The notes below the pieces were generated by a model, which did no database searches, was not told where the DNA came from, and was given only the letters and a program-made list of their open reading frames with translations. DNA of 60,232 nucleotides from a candidate division WOR-3 bacterium (GTDB lineage Bacteria; Hydrothermota; Tepidihabitantia; SM23-42). The stretch's first letter is position 1, and each line of letters opens with the position of its first letter. Positions 42,905 through 51,838 of the stretch are shown here, piece by piece. The position numbers were made by a program, and so were the translations under genes. The stretch is taken from the NCBI GenBank assembly GCA_029858255.1, contig JAOUFJ010000004.1:94936-155167 (forward strand), given 5' to 3'.

Positions 42905-44761
42905 ATGACAATATTGGCATTGTTTTTGCTGTCAAATTCATTTCTTGCAAGAGAATGCAAATTTGTGTACCACCCGGAAATTGTTAGGGCCGAATCCACG
43001 CACTCCTATGACGTTTTGCACTACCTTATCGATCTTGATATACCAATGACATCACGGTATCTCGAAGGAGCGGTAACGATGTCCGCACGCAGCAATGAGA
43101 GCAACTTGACAGTAGTGGATCTGCATCTGCTTGGATTGAATGTTGATTCGGTCAAGGTCAACGGGCTGACCGCTTCTTACAATCACGTAGATGAAACCCT
43201 TTATGTGAATTTGCCCCAGCCCGCCGGGCTGAACGATTCTTTTGACATCATGGTCGGCTACAGCGGCACGACTTCGGGCAATATGGGTTTTATCTGGGTA
43301 CAGTCGTATCTACCAATGGCGTATACCCTGGGCTGCCCTTATTGTACTAGAATGTGGATGCCCTGTTACGACCGGATGTGGGACAAGGCGGATTACGGAG
43401 TTGAGTTCTACGTTACGGTACCTGATTCATATACGGTTTGTGCCACCGGTGAGTTTCTAGGTGAGCAGACCTCTGGTGGCTACTCTACTTACCACTGGAA
43501 GCATGAGTATCCGATTTCACCTTACTTGATCCATTTCGCGGCGAGCGTCTATGTTACGATATCAGATTGGTATCACGCCTCCCCTACGGATAGTATTGAA
43601 ATGCTTTATCATGTGTGGCCGTTCGACACTAGTTACACAGCCAATGCGTTCTCTTTGATGAACGACATGATGTTTTTCTACGATTCGTTGTACGGCGAAT
43701 ATCCATTCGAACGCTACGGCATGGATTTCATTTCCGGCTTTTATTATGGGGGCATGGAGCATCAGACCATGGCTACGATAAACCGGAACTGGCTTACCAG
43801 TTATCCCCCGGATCATTTCGGCTTTGCCCATGAATTGTCGCACATGTGGTGGGGCGACATGGTCACCTGCTTCGGCTGGGAAAACGTGTGGCTAAATGAG
43901 GGTTTTGGCACGTACAGTGACGCGTTGTATCTGGAGCGAATACAGGGGCACCAGGCATTCATCGACACGATGAAGCTGCGCCGCAACGTGTATATTGGTG
44001 CTGAGCTCTCCAATCCACATTCCATGTATGACCCGCCGCCGAATCTTCTGTTCACGTGGTCACATACTTACTACAAGGCATCATGGGTACTGCACATGAT
44101 AAGATACCTTTGCGGTGACGATGCCACCTGGCTTAATTTCATGGCAACCTACCGCGATTATTTTGCCTACGGCAATTCCTCGACCGAGGACTTGAATACA
44201 TTGATGAACGGGCTGCTTGGCGGCAACTACGACTGGTTCATTGACGAATGGGTATACGGGATGGGGTTCCCCCAATACGATATTACCTGGAGCAGGGTCT
44301 ACGAGGCGCCAAACTGGCGGCTTATTCTGGATGTAACCCAGTACCAGACGATCGGCCCATCGGTCTTCCACATGCCGTTACCGATCGGGGTCGATTATTC
44401 GAGCGGCGATACTATACTGACCCTAGCAGTCAATTTCTCGCCCCAGCATTTCGAGTATGTGTTGCCCTTTGAGCCTACCAGCATAACAGTTGACCCTGAA
44501 ACCTGGGTTATCCAGCAGAATACGGTGACCGGGGTCGAGGAACTGGTGGCAAAAGGCGACCTCTTCGTCCGGAAGATCCAGACCATTGGACGGGCGATAA
44601 ACCTTAAACTGAGCGTGCCGGGTTTGATCAGGATCTTCGACATTACCGGCCGTCAGGTCTACGAGACTCACGCCGAAGAACTAGATTACCAGCCGTCCAG
44701 TGCCGGCATATATCACGTGCTGGTTGGCGATGAGAAATACAGGGTGGTGGTTGTTAAGTAA
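42905..44761 (+). CDS. Secreted M1-family zinc aminopeptidase with C-terminal sorting tail
   Basis: A 618-residue peptidase. A short hydrophobic N-terminus (LALFLLSNSFLA) is followed by the M1 beta-saddle (YDVLHYLIDLDIPMTSRYLEGAVTM), the exopeptidase-site region YGGMEHQTMATI (about 278-289), and the zinc site HELSHMWWGDMVTCFGWENVWLNEGFGTYSDAL (His-Glu-x2-His and Glu 18 residues later). The C-terminal part contains a FlgD/T9SS-like tail: INLKLSVPGLIRIFDITGRQVYETH, AGIYHVLVGDEKYRVVVVK. It ends 8 nt past the end of the oppositely oriented amidotransferase gene. Confidence 0.9.
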   Translation: MTILALFLLSNSFLARECKFVYHPEIVRAESTHSYDVLHYLIDLDIPMTSRYLEGAVTMSARSNESNLTVVDLHLLGLNVDSVKVNGLTASYNHVDETLYVNLPQPAGLNDSFDIMVGYSGTTSGNMGFIWVQSYLPMAYTLGCPYCTRMWMPCYDRMWDKADYGVEFYVTVPDSYTVCATGEFLGEQTSGGYSTYHWKHEYPISPYLIHFAASVYVTISDWYHASPTDSIEMLYHVWPFDTSYTANAFSLMNDMMFFYDSLYGEYPFERYGMDFISGFYYGGMEHQTMATINRNWLTSYPPDHFGFAHELSHMWWGDMVTCFGWENVWLNEGFGTYSDALYLERIQGHQAFIDTMKLRRNVYIGAELSNPHSMYDPPPNLLFTWSHTYYKASWVLHMIRYLCGDDATWLNFMATYRDYFAYGNSSTEDLNTLMNGLLGGNYDWFIDEWVYGMGFPQYDITWSRVYEAPNWRLILDVTQYQTIGPSVFHMPLPIGVDYSSGDTILTLAVNFSPQHFEYVLPFEPTSITVDPETWVIQQNTVTGVEELVAKGDLFVRKIQTIGRAINLKLSVPGLIRIFDITGRQVYETHAEELDYQPSSAGIYHVLVGDEKYRVVVVK

Positions 44762-45821
44762 GGAAATATTTATGCGATAAACCTACTTGCTCGATGATTT
44801 CTGTGATCTTATCGATGTGTAGCTGATTTTCTTTTTCCAATCTAGCAAGTGCTTCAGAGCGTGTCATTAACCCTTCCCTGACCATTTTCGCGTAGAAATC
44901 ATCCTTCTCGGTCATGCCTAATGTCTTCACATACATATAATCCTTTAGATGTGCGATCTCGCAGTCAAATCTCCATGTGGAGTTTAATGTTTTGGGATAA
45001 TCCCAATGCAATTCCCTTGAAATTCTCGAAATCACATCTTTTTCATTCCACCGGATAAAATGAAATAAATCAAGGATTTCGATGCCGGGACTGAAAAGCC
45101 TCGGGCCAATTGCGTATTGGTGAGCGAATAAATAACCCTTGAATAAAATCGGTACATATTTTGGTTTGATGTATGCCAGATTTTTCAACGACTCTTTAAT
45201 AAGTCCCCTTAAGTAATTAACATAGTAGAAACCCAGATGCATATCTCGGGATACGTTGAGCAATTCCTTCTTGAAGGAAGTATACTCGTAGGGATTGCCG
45301 CCGTTGATAATCAGGGAAACATCATGCTCTTTTGCAGTCCGCAATATGGTTTTCCAGATCAACTTGCAACCTATGCATATCATTGGCACCATTGCAGGCG
45401 AAGGGTTTTTAAACCAGGCGAGTAGATTATTTTTGAAACATGACTCATGTATCTGACTTTTATGTTTGAATCTTACGATGTCGACGCCAAGCGCCTGGAC
45501 CATGTTGGCAATATTCTTTTTCGCCCGGATATTGGTGAAGGGATTTTCATAGTTAACGGCAAGGGTATTCATTCCGTAATCTTTAGCGATTTTTAACAGC
45601 GTATATGCACTATCTCTCCCTCCGCTGATAGTCACCATGCATTCGTATTTCTTGGTTTTGTTTCGATGAGCATTCAGAATCAACAGCAATCTATGTTCAC
45701 CCTGCAACTGCAATCTCTCATAAGTCCTGCAATAATTGCACACGTTATTCTCGTCAAATGATATATTGGGGGTTTTGTCAATTAACACGCATCTTGAGCA
45801 ACGTCGGGTGATTTCATTCAT
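44754..45821 (-). CDS. N-acetyl sugar amidotransferase-like PP-loop enzyme (WbpG/PseA group)
   Basis: A protein of 355 residues. The N-terminal Cys pairs CSRCVLIDKTPNISFDENNVCNYC (about 8-31) and the PP-loop TISGGRDSAYTLLKI (about 65-79) match the sugar amidotransferases that amidate nucleotide-sugar or lipid-linked uronic acids, using ammonia from HisH/HisF-like partners. A further motif MICIGCKLIWKTIL is present. No HisH/HisF partner is nearby. The start is the ATG at 45821, since the longer frame runs through the promoter. Its end overlaps that of the M1 peptidase. Confidence 0.85.
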   Translation of the reverse strand: MNEITRRCSRCVLIDKTPNISFDENNVCNYCRTYERLQLQGEHRLLLILNAHRNKTKKYECMVTISGGRDSAYTLLKIAKDYGMNTLAVNYENPFTNIRAKKNIANMVQALGVDIVRFKHKSQIHESCFKNNLLAWFKNPSPAMVPMICIGCKLIWKTILRTAKEHDVSLIINGGNPYEYTSFKKELLNVSRDMHLGFYYVNYLRGLIKESLKNLAYIKPKYVPILFKGYLFAHQYAIGPRLFSPGIEILDLFHFIRWNEKDVISRISRELHWDYPKTLNSTWRFDCEIAHLKDYMYVKTLGMTEKDDFYAKMVREGLMTRSEALARLEKENQLHIDKITEIIEQVGLSHKYFLT

Positions 45822-45836
45822 ATATTTTAGCACCGT

Positions 45837-45865
45837 ATTATGGGATATCGAAATGATGATGTCAA
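45837..45865 (-). promoter_or_regulatory. Promoter of the amidotransferase gene
   Basis: Minus strand: TTGACA (45860-45865), 17 nt, CATAAT (45837-45842), then 15 nt to the ATG. No ribosome site is visible. Confidence 0.6.
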
Positions 45866-45927
45866 GATGCAAGAAATGTAGGCCGTTGGCGCGTGTAAAT
45901 CGACCCTAGTTTATCAAATATTTCAAC

Positions 45928-45955
45928 TTGCATTTTTCGAAAAGAAGTGTATAAT
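45928..45955 (+). promoter_or_regulatory. Promoter of the plus-strand glycosyltransferase operon
   Basis: TTGCAT (45928-45933), 16 nt, TATAAT (45950-45955). It diverges from the amidotransferase promoter. A TTG codon lies 8 nt and an ATG 17 nt after the -10 box. Confidence 0.65.
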
Positions 45956-45972
45956 TACAGCGGTTGCTACTA

Positions 45973-46842
45973 ATGAATTCATTTTCGCAAGAGAAGAGAT
46001 CATCTTTTTATGATATTCTGTCAATTGTGATTATAACGGTCAATTCCAAATCGCAGCTCAAACGTTGCCTGGAATCGATTTATACGAATGTGAAATATCC
46101 GTTTGAATTAATTCTTGTTGACAATGGTTCAACTGATGGCACCGTTGACATGGTGAGGCATGAATTCCCTGAGGTGAGGGTGCTCAGAAATAGAAGGAAC
46201 AGAGGTGTTGCGCCCGCGCGGAATCAAGGATTGGCAGTATGTAAGGGTAGGTATATTCTCATTTTGGATGATGATACCTATGTTATAGACGGTGCGATTG
46301 ACAGAATCGTAGAATTCATGTCCAAGCGGCCTGTGGTTGGTGTTTGTGGGGCAAAACTGCTAAATGCTCGCGGAGAGTTAATACACAGCTGTCGTAGATT
46401 TCCGACTCTCAGTTCGTCCATTCTCAACCGCATTGTCAAAATTGCTGATACTGAGTCGCCACTGCCGCTGCGTAGACATTTAATGATAGATTGGGCTCAT
46501 GACCAGCCGTCCGTTGTCGATTATATGGCAGGCGCTTGTCAGTTAATAAACCGTCAGGCGTTGATTGATGTTGGACCTTACGATAAGAGTATATTCTATG
46601 GACCTGAGGATCTTGAGTTTTGTTTTCGAATGTGGAAAAGAGGTTGGGAAGTGTGGTATGTGCCCGATGCTCATGTTGTCCATGATTGGCGTAGATCAAC
46701 CAAGAAGAACCCGGTAAGCATGCTTGCCATTCGCCACTTCCTCGCAGTTTTGAGAATGCACTTACAATACCGGTTCAGGGACTTCAGACATGTCACAGAA
46801 GCTACCGACCGAAGAAGAAGTTACTTAACTAAACAACATTGA
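45973..46842 (+). CDS. Family 2 glycosyltransferase (rhamnosyl-type)
   Basis: An enzyme of 289 residues. SIVIITVNSKSQLKRCLESIYTNV begins the GT-A fold; LVDNGSTDGTVDMV and LRNRRNRGVAPARNQGL follow, then the metal-binding LILDDDTYV (about 95-103). GPEDLEFCFRMWKRGWEVWYVPDAHVVHDWRRS (about 205-237) is the acceptor region typical of Wbb/rhamnosyl transferases. The start may be the ATG at 45973 or a TTG at 45964; neither has a ribosome site. It leads a three-gene operon. Confidence 0.88.
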   Translation: MNSFSQEKRSSFYDILSIVIITVNSKSQLKRCLESIYTNVKYPFELILVDNGSTDGTVDMVRHEFPEVRVLRNRRNRGVAPARNQGLAVCKGRYILILDDDTYVIDGAIDRIVEFMSKRPVVGVCGAKLLNARGELIHSCRRFPTLSSSILNRIVKIADTESPLPLRRHLMIDWAHDQPSVVDYMAGACQLINRQALIDVGPYDKSIFYGPEDLEFCFRMWKRGWEVWYVPDAHVVHDWRRSTKKNPVSMLAIRHFLAVLRMHLQYRFRDFRHVTEATDRRRSYLTKQH

Positions 46843-47915
46843 AGCATCTCATTGTCATCACGCCGAATTTGAAGGAAGCAAGTACCGGGGGTTTGATATG
46901 GCAGAAGCGATTTTGTGAATATGCCAGCAGGGTGCATGAACCTACAGAAATCATCGACGCAACCCAAATCCCGAATATATATAGGAGCATCAGATTGCTT
47001 AATATTGTCTATTATACTTTACGTTTGCTGAGGAATAAAGATGCGTTCCTGTTTGTTGACCACAATCTGCATGTTAGACTATCTATTCCCTTGTGGTTAA
47101 ATAAGATGATCAGGAAGAATCATTATGGGGTGATATGCCACCATGTGGTTCACGGGTTGAGGAAGAATCCGATTAGACGCTGGATAGAATTTCTTTCGGA
47201 AAAGATTATTTTGCGCAATGCGGTAAGAATCATAGTGCCGAGCGTAAAAACTTCAAGCGATATTGAGATTTTTAACGTAGACACCTCCAGAATTGTGGTT
47301 ATAAATCCTACACTTGTTTTCAGATCTGCTCTAATGCCGGTAAGAAAGAACGAGAGGCGAATATTGTTCGTGGGCAATATCGAGCCCAGGAAGGGCCTGG
47401 ATACATTGATCAGGGCATTATATTTGAGCAAGGATATCGATTTTTCGTGTGAGATCGTAGGTGGTTGTTACGGATATGAGCGCTACCTTAAGGGTCTGTT
47501 GAAACTAATTGAGAACTCCAGGCTGTCAGAAAGAATTGTCTTCAGGGGAAAACTTGATTCTGCATGCACAATCAAAAGTTATGAGAATGCGAATGTCTTC
47601 GTTTTTCCTTCTTTGCACGAAGGATATGGCATGGTACTGCTTGAGGCAATGAGTTTTGGTTTGCCCATCGTGGCAAGTGACATAGCACCTGTCAACGAGA
47701 TAGTCAAAGACAGACTGAGTGGATATTTATTCGCGCCCGGTGATGAGAAGTCTCTTGCTGAGGTATTGAGGAGGTTACTTTTATCTTTTGACCTGCAGAA
47801 AAAGATAGGCATGCGTAATTTCAAGCGTAGTAGGGATTTTTCCTCTTGGGATAAGGTGGTGGACAAGACCTTCGCGGTTGTCAAACCGTATCTTCACAAT
47901 GAAGATAGTAATTGA
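46839..47915 (+). CDS. Family 4 glycosyltransferase
   Basis: A 358-residue GT-B enzyme. It starts with a TTG that overlaps the stop of the previous gene (TTGA) and encodes MKHLIVITPNLKEASTGGLIWQKR. RRILFVGNIEPRKGLDTLIRAL (about 174-195) and the donor-binding SLHEGYGMVLLEAMSFGLPIVASDIA (about 259-284) identify GT4. It lacks membrane helices. The product is a sugar unit of the surface polysaccharide; the sugar cannot be told. Confidence 0.88.
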   Translation: MKHLIVITPNLKEASTGGLIWQKRFCEYASRVHEPTEIIDATQIPNIYRSIRLLNIVYYTLRLLRNKDAFLFVDHNLHVRLSIPLWLNKMIRKNHYGVICHHVVHGLRKNPIRRWIEFLSEKIILRNAVRIIVPSVKTSSDIEIFNVDTSRIVVINPTLVFRSALMPVRKNERRILFVGNIEPRKGLDTLIRALYLSKDIDFSCEIVGGCYGYERYLKGLLKLIENSRLSERIVFRGKLDSACTIKSYENANVFVFPSLHEGYGMVLLEAMSFGLPIVASDIAPVNEIVKDRLSGYLFAPGDEKSLAEVLRRLLLSFDLQKKIGMRNFKRSRDFSSWDKVVDKTFAVVKPYLHNEDSN

Positions 47916-49035
47916 TTGTGTTGGGTGGGCATCAGAGATACGCGGCGTAGACCGCTACTATTTTGAATTGATCAAAGCTCTTCTCAAGGTAGACCGCGTT
48001 AATACCTACTACGTGTTTGTGGGCTCTTGGCAGAAATACTTTGTGCAGCTTCGTGCAAAAGATAATCTAAAGATAATTCCAATCAGATGGTCATCCCTTC
48101 GAATACTCAGAAACATCTGGCATGCGATAGTCTTTCCTTTTTATGCGAGGGCGATTAACCCTGATGTCGTTCACCTTCCCAATACTATACCCCTTATTGT
48201 AAGAATAGCACCCACAGTTTGTACAATACACGATTTGCTGGAGTATGTATGTCCGGAAACATTTGGTTTTGTACAGGCGCGCGCAAGGAAAGTAATCGTT
48301 AGGACAGAGGTGAAGCAAGCAGATGTTATCATAGCGGTGTCAGATCTCACTCGCGATTCATTGGTTGATATACTACGCGTGGCGCATTCCAAAATTAAGG
48401 TAATCTATAGTGGTGTCGATAGACAAGTTTTTAACGTATCACGGCAATCACGGCTAAGTGTGAGGTCCGATTTTAAGATAGGTAAAAAATACATTCTTTT
48501 TGTTGGAATACTGGAGAAGAAAAAGAATATCGATGGATTAATAAAAGCGTTCAACATGATCCCGGAGAAGCTGAGGCAGAGGTATCAATTGGTCATTGCC
48601 GGCAAAGCCGATAATGCTTATGAGGAGGCAAAGAGCCTTGTCAAAAGGCTTCGCTTAGAAGCAGATGTAATGTTCCTAGGACAAGTATCAGAAGGTCTTG
48701 CTGGTTTATATCAGGGGGCCTCGCTTTTTGTACTACCATCTTTCTATGAGGGATTTGGTCTGCCTGTATTGGAGGCGATGGCCTCGGGTATCCCTGTTGT
48801 TGTTTCAAAACATGTTGCAATTGGTCATCGCCTTCGAGGTTGTTGCGCGATAATCGATCCTGACAACCCAGCGGAAATTGGAGAAACAATGAGGATTATG
48901 CTTACGAATAAACGATTGAGAGAGAGGTATGTCAAAGAAGGAATTCGGCGTATCAAGGATTTTACCTGGGAAAACGCTGCTGCTGAAACTCTTGAAATCT
49001 ACGGCATTTGTGCACGAAGATTATTTAAGGATTAG
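47899..49035 (+). CDS. Family 4 glycosyltransferase
   Basis: A protein of 378 residues. The ATG at 47899 gives the family start MKIVIDCVGWASEIRGVDRYYFELIKAL; the frame is open upstream but the ATG overlaps the preceding gene by 17 nt. YILFVGILEKKKNIDGLIKAFNMI and the SFYEGFGLPVLEAMASGIPVVVS donor motif are intact, as in mannosyl/rhamnosyl transferases. Its last 15 nt overlap the end of the glycoside hydrolase gene on the other strand, with both stops there. Confidence 0.88.
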   Translation: MKIVIDCVGWASEIRGVDRYYFELIKALLKVDRVNTYYVFVGSWQKYFVQLRAKDNLKIIPIRWSSLRILRNIWHAIVFPFYARAINPDVVHLPNTIPLIVRIAPTVCTIHDLLEYVCPETFGFVQARARKVIVRTEVKQADVIIAVSDLTRDSLVDILRVAHSKIKVIYSGVDRQVFNVSRQSRLSVRSDFKIGKKYILFVGILEKKKNIDGLIKAFNMIPEKLRQRYQLVIAGKADNAYEEAKSLVKRLRLEADVMFLGQVSEGLAGLYQGASLFVLPSFYEGFGLPVLEAMASGIPVVVSKHVAIGHRLRGCCAIIDPDNPAEIGETMRIMLTNKRLRERYVKEGIRRIKDFTWENAAAETLEIYGICARRLFKD

Positions 49036-50931
49036 CCTAACGCAATATTGGTTAGATGTCGGATCGAAATCCCGACTTTCGGAAAAATCGTCGTCGTCAA
49101 GCTTAATTGATATTTTATCTCGCGCAATATCGTAAGAGCCTGATCTGAGAGGTCCGAGAGAGATAAATACCGCATTCTTCCAATACCCCCGTTCGATTTT
49201 TTGCGGAGAAATGTTTTTCTTAGAAATGTGGGCTTGAAGACCAATGCCCGCGATGACTAAGGTATCGTTCGCTTTTGCTACTATCCCTCGGGCATATTTC
49301 GGGTCGGAATTTGGTATAATCTCTATCTCCAGGTCATCAATAGAAAGGGTTTTGGTTTCCACGTTCCTGAATCCGAATAAAACATTATCTTTGTTGTAGA
49401 ATATATCAAAGGGCAAATGCCCAATGACACTATAACTATTGCGAACCAGATATGCGTCTTGTTCCCAAATGCCATCGGATGTCAATAGTCCATAATCGTT
49501 GCTGATAAGATCATATAGCTGTACCCCGATTCCCCTGTATGTTCCTAGAACTTTAAAGATTAGAGAAAAGGCATTAATGTAATCAGAGTCTTTTCGCTTC
49601 TTAAATCTCCCAGTCTCGGGAATAAATACGGCATTTCTTTCCTTATTCAGACTATCGATGACACTGATCTTCGACTCCAGATATATGTCAGGAGCTATGA
49701 AGTCGATTTCTGGAATTTGATTGAGGTAATTCCGTGGTTGGCCATAGGGGTTTCCAAGTAGTTTTTTCGCATCTCCGCTTACGAGTAGATTCAGGTATAA
49801 GGGGAAATCTCGGTCGATCAAAGACACCGCCCGGGAAAGTTCCTTCATGTAATTAAGAAAGTTTGATTGCATAAAGTCAGCATCGGAAACAGATTGGCGT
49901 TTCTCGTAGATCTCATTGCATCTTGCACAGTGACAGCGTTCTGCAATAGGTCGTATCTGGATTCCTGAAATGAAAACAGTGTCAGAGCAGGTTCTTCTTA
50001 ATTGAAGCTTCATTTTTCCCGGCGTGGTACTAAAACGCCCGCCAACGTGTATTTCGTGATGGCCGCTTCCTTTAACATAGCCGCTCCAGAATGGCTGTCC
50101 CAGCGTATCGGTTATCTGTATGTCAAACTCACAATGAGCAGGTGATTTTAGGGATAGTTCTATCTTCAGACTGCAACTCATAACATCAAACCGTTCATCC
50201 CAGATGTGTGTTTTCTGCCCTGGTAGTATCTTGGCAGATTGTGGGTACACTGGTGGCCACGGGCGCCATAATTCAGGGTGAACGAATAGCTCGTTTTGCA
50301 GCTGCAGCATTATGAATGTTTCGCCGGGGTCGTTTTCCTTTACCCACTTCATCAATGCCTGTAGTGCATTTTCTTCTCGCTGGAGGAGTTCATTCGGATG
50401 CTCGCCATCGAACGAATAGCAGTATATTCTGCCCCCACCATCATCATACATTTTTCCTGCAATTGAACCGTCACTTCTCGTGTATGGTTGATACCTATCC
50501 GCGTCTTTGCGTATATATTGAGGTACAACATTCTCATGGCCACTAATGTTCGACCCAAACCATAGAATAATCACTTTCAAATCGTACTTGGCGGCAACGA
50601 GTGCAATGTTTCGTAAAATCGTGGTGTCATAGAGTCCGGGTTCTTTCTCGAAGAATGACCAGCGGAAGGAGACGCTCACAGTATTTGCATGCAATTGCGC
50701 TGCTATCCTGAAATAATCTTCTCGTACGTGGCCATCAAAGTCAACAGACTTATGGTCTTCGATTGACATTACGACGAATGGGTTGTTGTTTACATATAGC
50801 ACTCGGTTGTTGTGATGAAAACCAACGTATTGTGAACAGTATATTGTAGATGGCAGGAATGCAGATGCGCAGAGAAAAACGACGGGCAGAAGTGTACGTT
50901 TCAATACTACAAAGATTCGGCTAAAGTTCAT
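49021..50931 (-). CDS. Exported glycoside hydrolase, GH42/GH35-like TIM barrel
   Basis: A 636-residue protein. The signal peptide (about 1-33) leads to a (beta/alpha) barrel: ANTVSVSFRWSFFEKEPGLYD (about 82-102) as in beta-galactosidases, the acid/base Glu214 in LQLQNELF and a likely nucleophile Glu439 in FIPETGRF. A beta-sandwich insertion (about 240-330, carbohydrate-binding-like) and a Cys cluster CHCARCNEIY (333-342) interrupt the barrel. The C-terminal region resembles the DUF5597-type beta domain after such barrels. It lies last in the wzz-wzy-wzx operon, so it may trim or retrieve the polysaccharide made there. Confidence 0.75.
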   Translation of the reverse strand: MNFSRIFVVLKRTLLPVVFLCASAFLPSTIYCSQYVGFHHNNRVLYVNNNPFVVMSIEDHKSVDFDGHVREDYFRIAAQLHANTVSVSFRWSFFEKEPGLYDTTILRNIALVAAKYDLKVIILWFGSNISGHENVVPQYIRKDADRYQPYTRSDGSIAGKMYDDGGGRIYCYSFDGEHPNELLQREENALQALMKWVKENDPGETFIMLQLQNELFVHPELWRPWPPVYPQSAKILPGQKTHIWDERFDVMSCSLKIELSLKSPAHCEFDIQITDTLGQPFWSGYVKGSGHHEIHVGGRFSTTPGKMKLQLRRTCSDTVFISGIQIRPIAERCHCARCNEIYEKRQSVSDADFMQSNFLNYMKELSRAVSLIDRDFPLYLNLLVSGDAKKLLGNPYGQPRNYLNQIPEIDFIAPDIYLESKISVIDSLNKERNAVFIPETGRFKKRKDSDYINAFSLIFKVLGTYRGIGVQLYDLISNDYGLLTSDGIWEQDAYLVRNSYSVIGHLPFDIFYNKDNVLFGFRNVETKTLSIDDLEIEIIPNSDPKYARGIVAKANDTLVIAGIGLQAHISKKNISPQKIERGYWKNAVFISLGPLRSGSYDIARDKISIKLDDDDFSESRDFDPTSNQYCVRLILK

Positions 50932-51838
50932 GTTTTACTATCCATGTTAAGATGTTAAAATGATTCTTAACCGCGCGTTTGTTCATCAAGAGAGCGTGTG
51001 CCAGAAGCCTAATGGAACTACCGTATACATAAAGTGTATTGAAAAAAAACACACCTAGACTACCATAATACTTTTTTAGATACCGCTTCTCACTTCTCAA
51101 GGACACCATTAATTGTTTTTCGCTACCCTCTCTCCAACTTGTAGATAACACATGATATATCTGTGCATCATGGAGGAAGAAAGTAATGTAATTGTCAGTG
51201 CTGGCGCGACGGCAGTAATCCATGTCTTCATAATACGCAAAGAACTGCTCGTCGAGTAGACCTGCTTCTTCAATCAATTGTCTTCTGATTAGCATGCACA
51301 CACCGGATACCCAGTCTATTTGCCGAGATGAATTCCTGGGCCAATAATATAATAACCTTCTCCCGAAAATTTTGCTGCGCGGGAAGATTTTCTCAAGTCC
51401 CATTAGTCTGAAGCATAGCGTTGCGGGTGTCAAGAAATGACCGCAACTATCCCACTGCAGCTGTCCAGACAGGTTGAGTACTCTGCACCCCAGTATGCCA
51501 ACGCGTGGATTGTTGCGAGCGTAATCCACCAGTTTGGCTACTGCCGTTGCAGTGACTACGGTATCGGGGTTTAATAGCAGAATGAATGTCCCCTTTGCTA
51601 CTCGTATGCCTTGATTATTCGCTGCTGCAAAACCGACATTACGTTGGTTTTGCACGACCCTTGTTGCCGGGAAGTGTGTGTGAACATAATGTACACTGCC
51701 GTCAGTAGAATTATTGTCTACCATAATCACTTCGTGGGATATATTGTGTATCGTTTTTTGAAGTGCAGAAAGGCATGGGGCAAGAAACTGCCTTGCGTTA
51801 TAACTGACAATGACGATGGATAAATCCAATGATTTCAT
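50921..51838 (-). CDS. Family 2 glycosyltransferase (rhamnosyl-type)
   Basis: A 305-residue GT-A enzyme with SIVIVSYNARQFLAPCLSAL, MVDNNSTDGSVHYV, NQRNVGFAAANNQGIRVAKG, the metal-binding LLLNPDTVV (about 88-96) and the acceptor segment AYYEDMDYCRRASTDNY. These match WbbL/rhamnosyltransferase enzymes. It overlaps the GT4 gene start by 4 nt (ATGA) and the hydrolase by 11 nt. Confidence 0.9.
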   Translation of the reverse strand: MKSLDLSIVIVSYNARQFLAPCLSALQKTIHNISHEVIMVDNNSTDGSVHYVHTHFPATRVVQNQRNVGFAAANNQGIRVAKGTFILLLNPDTVVTATAVAKLVDYARNNPRVGILGCRVLNLSGQLQWDSCGHFLTPATLCFRLMGLEKIFPRSKIFGRRLLYYWPRNSSRQIDWVSGVCMLIRRQLIEEAGLLDEQFFAYYEDMDYCRRASTDNYITFFLHDAQIYHVLSTSWREGSEKQLMVSLRSEKRYLKKYYGSLGVFFFNTLYVYGSSIRLLAHALLMNKRAVKNHFNILTWIVKHEL

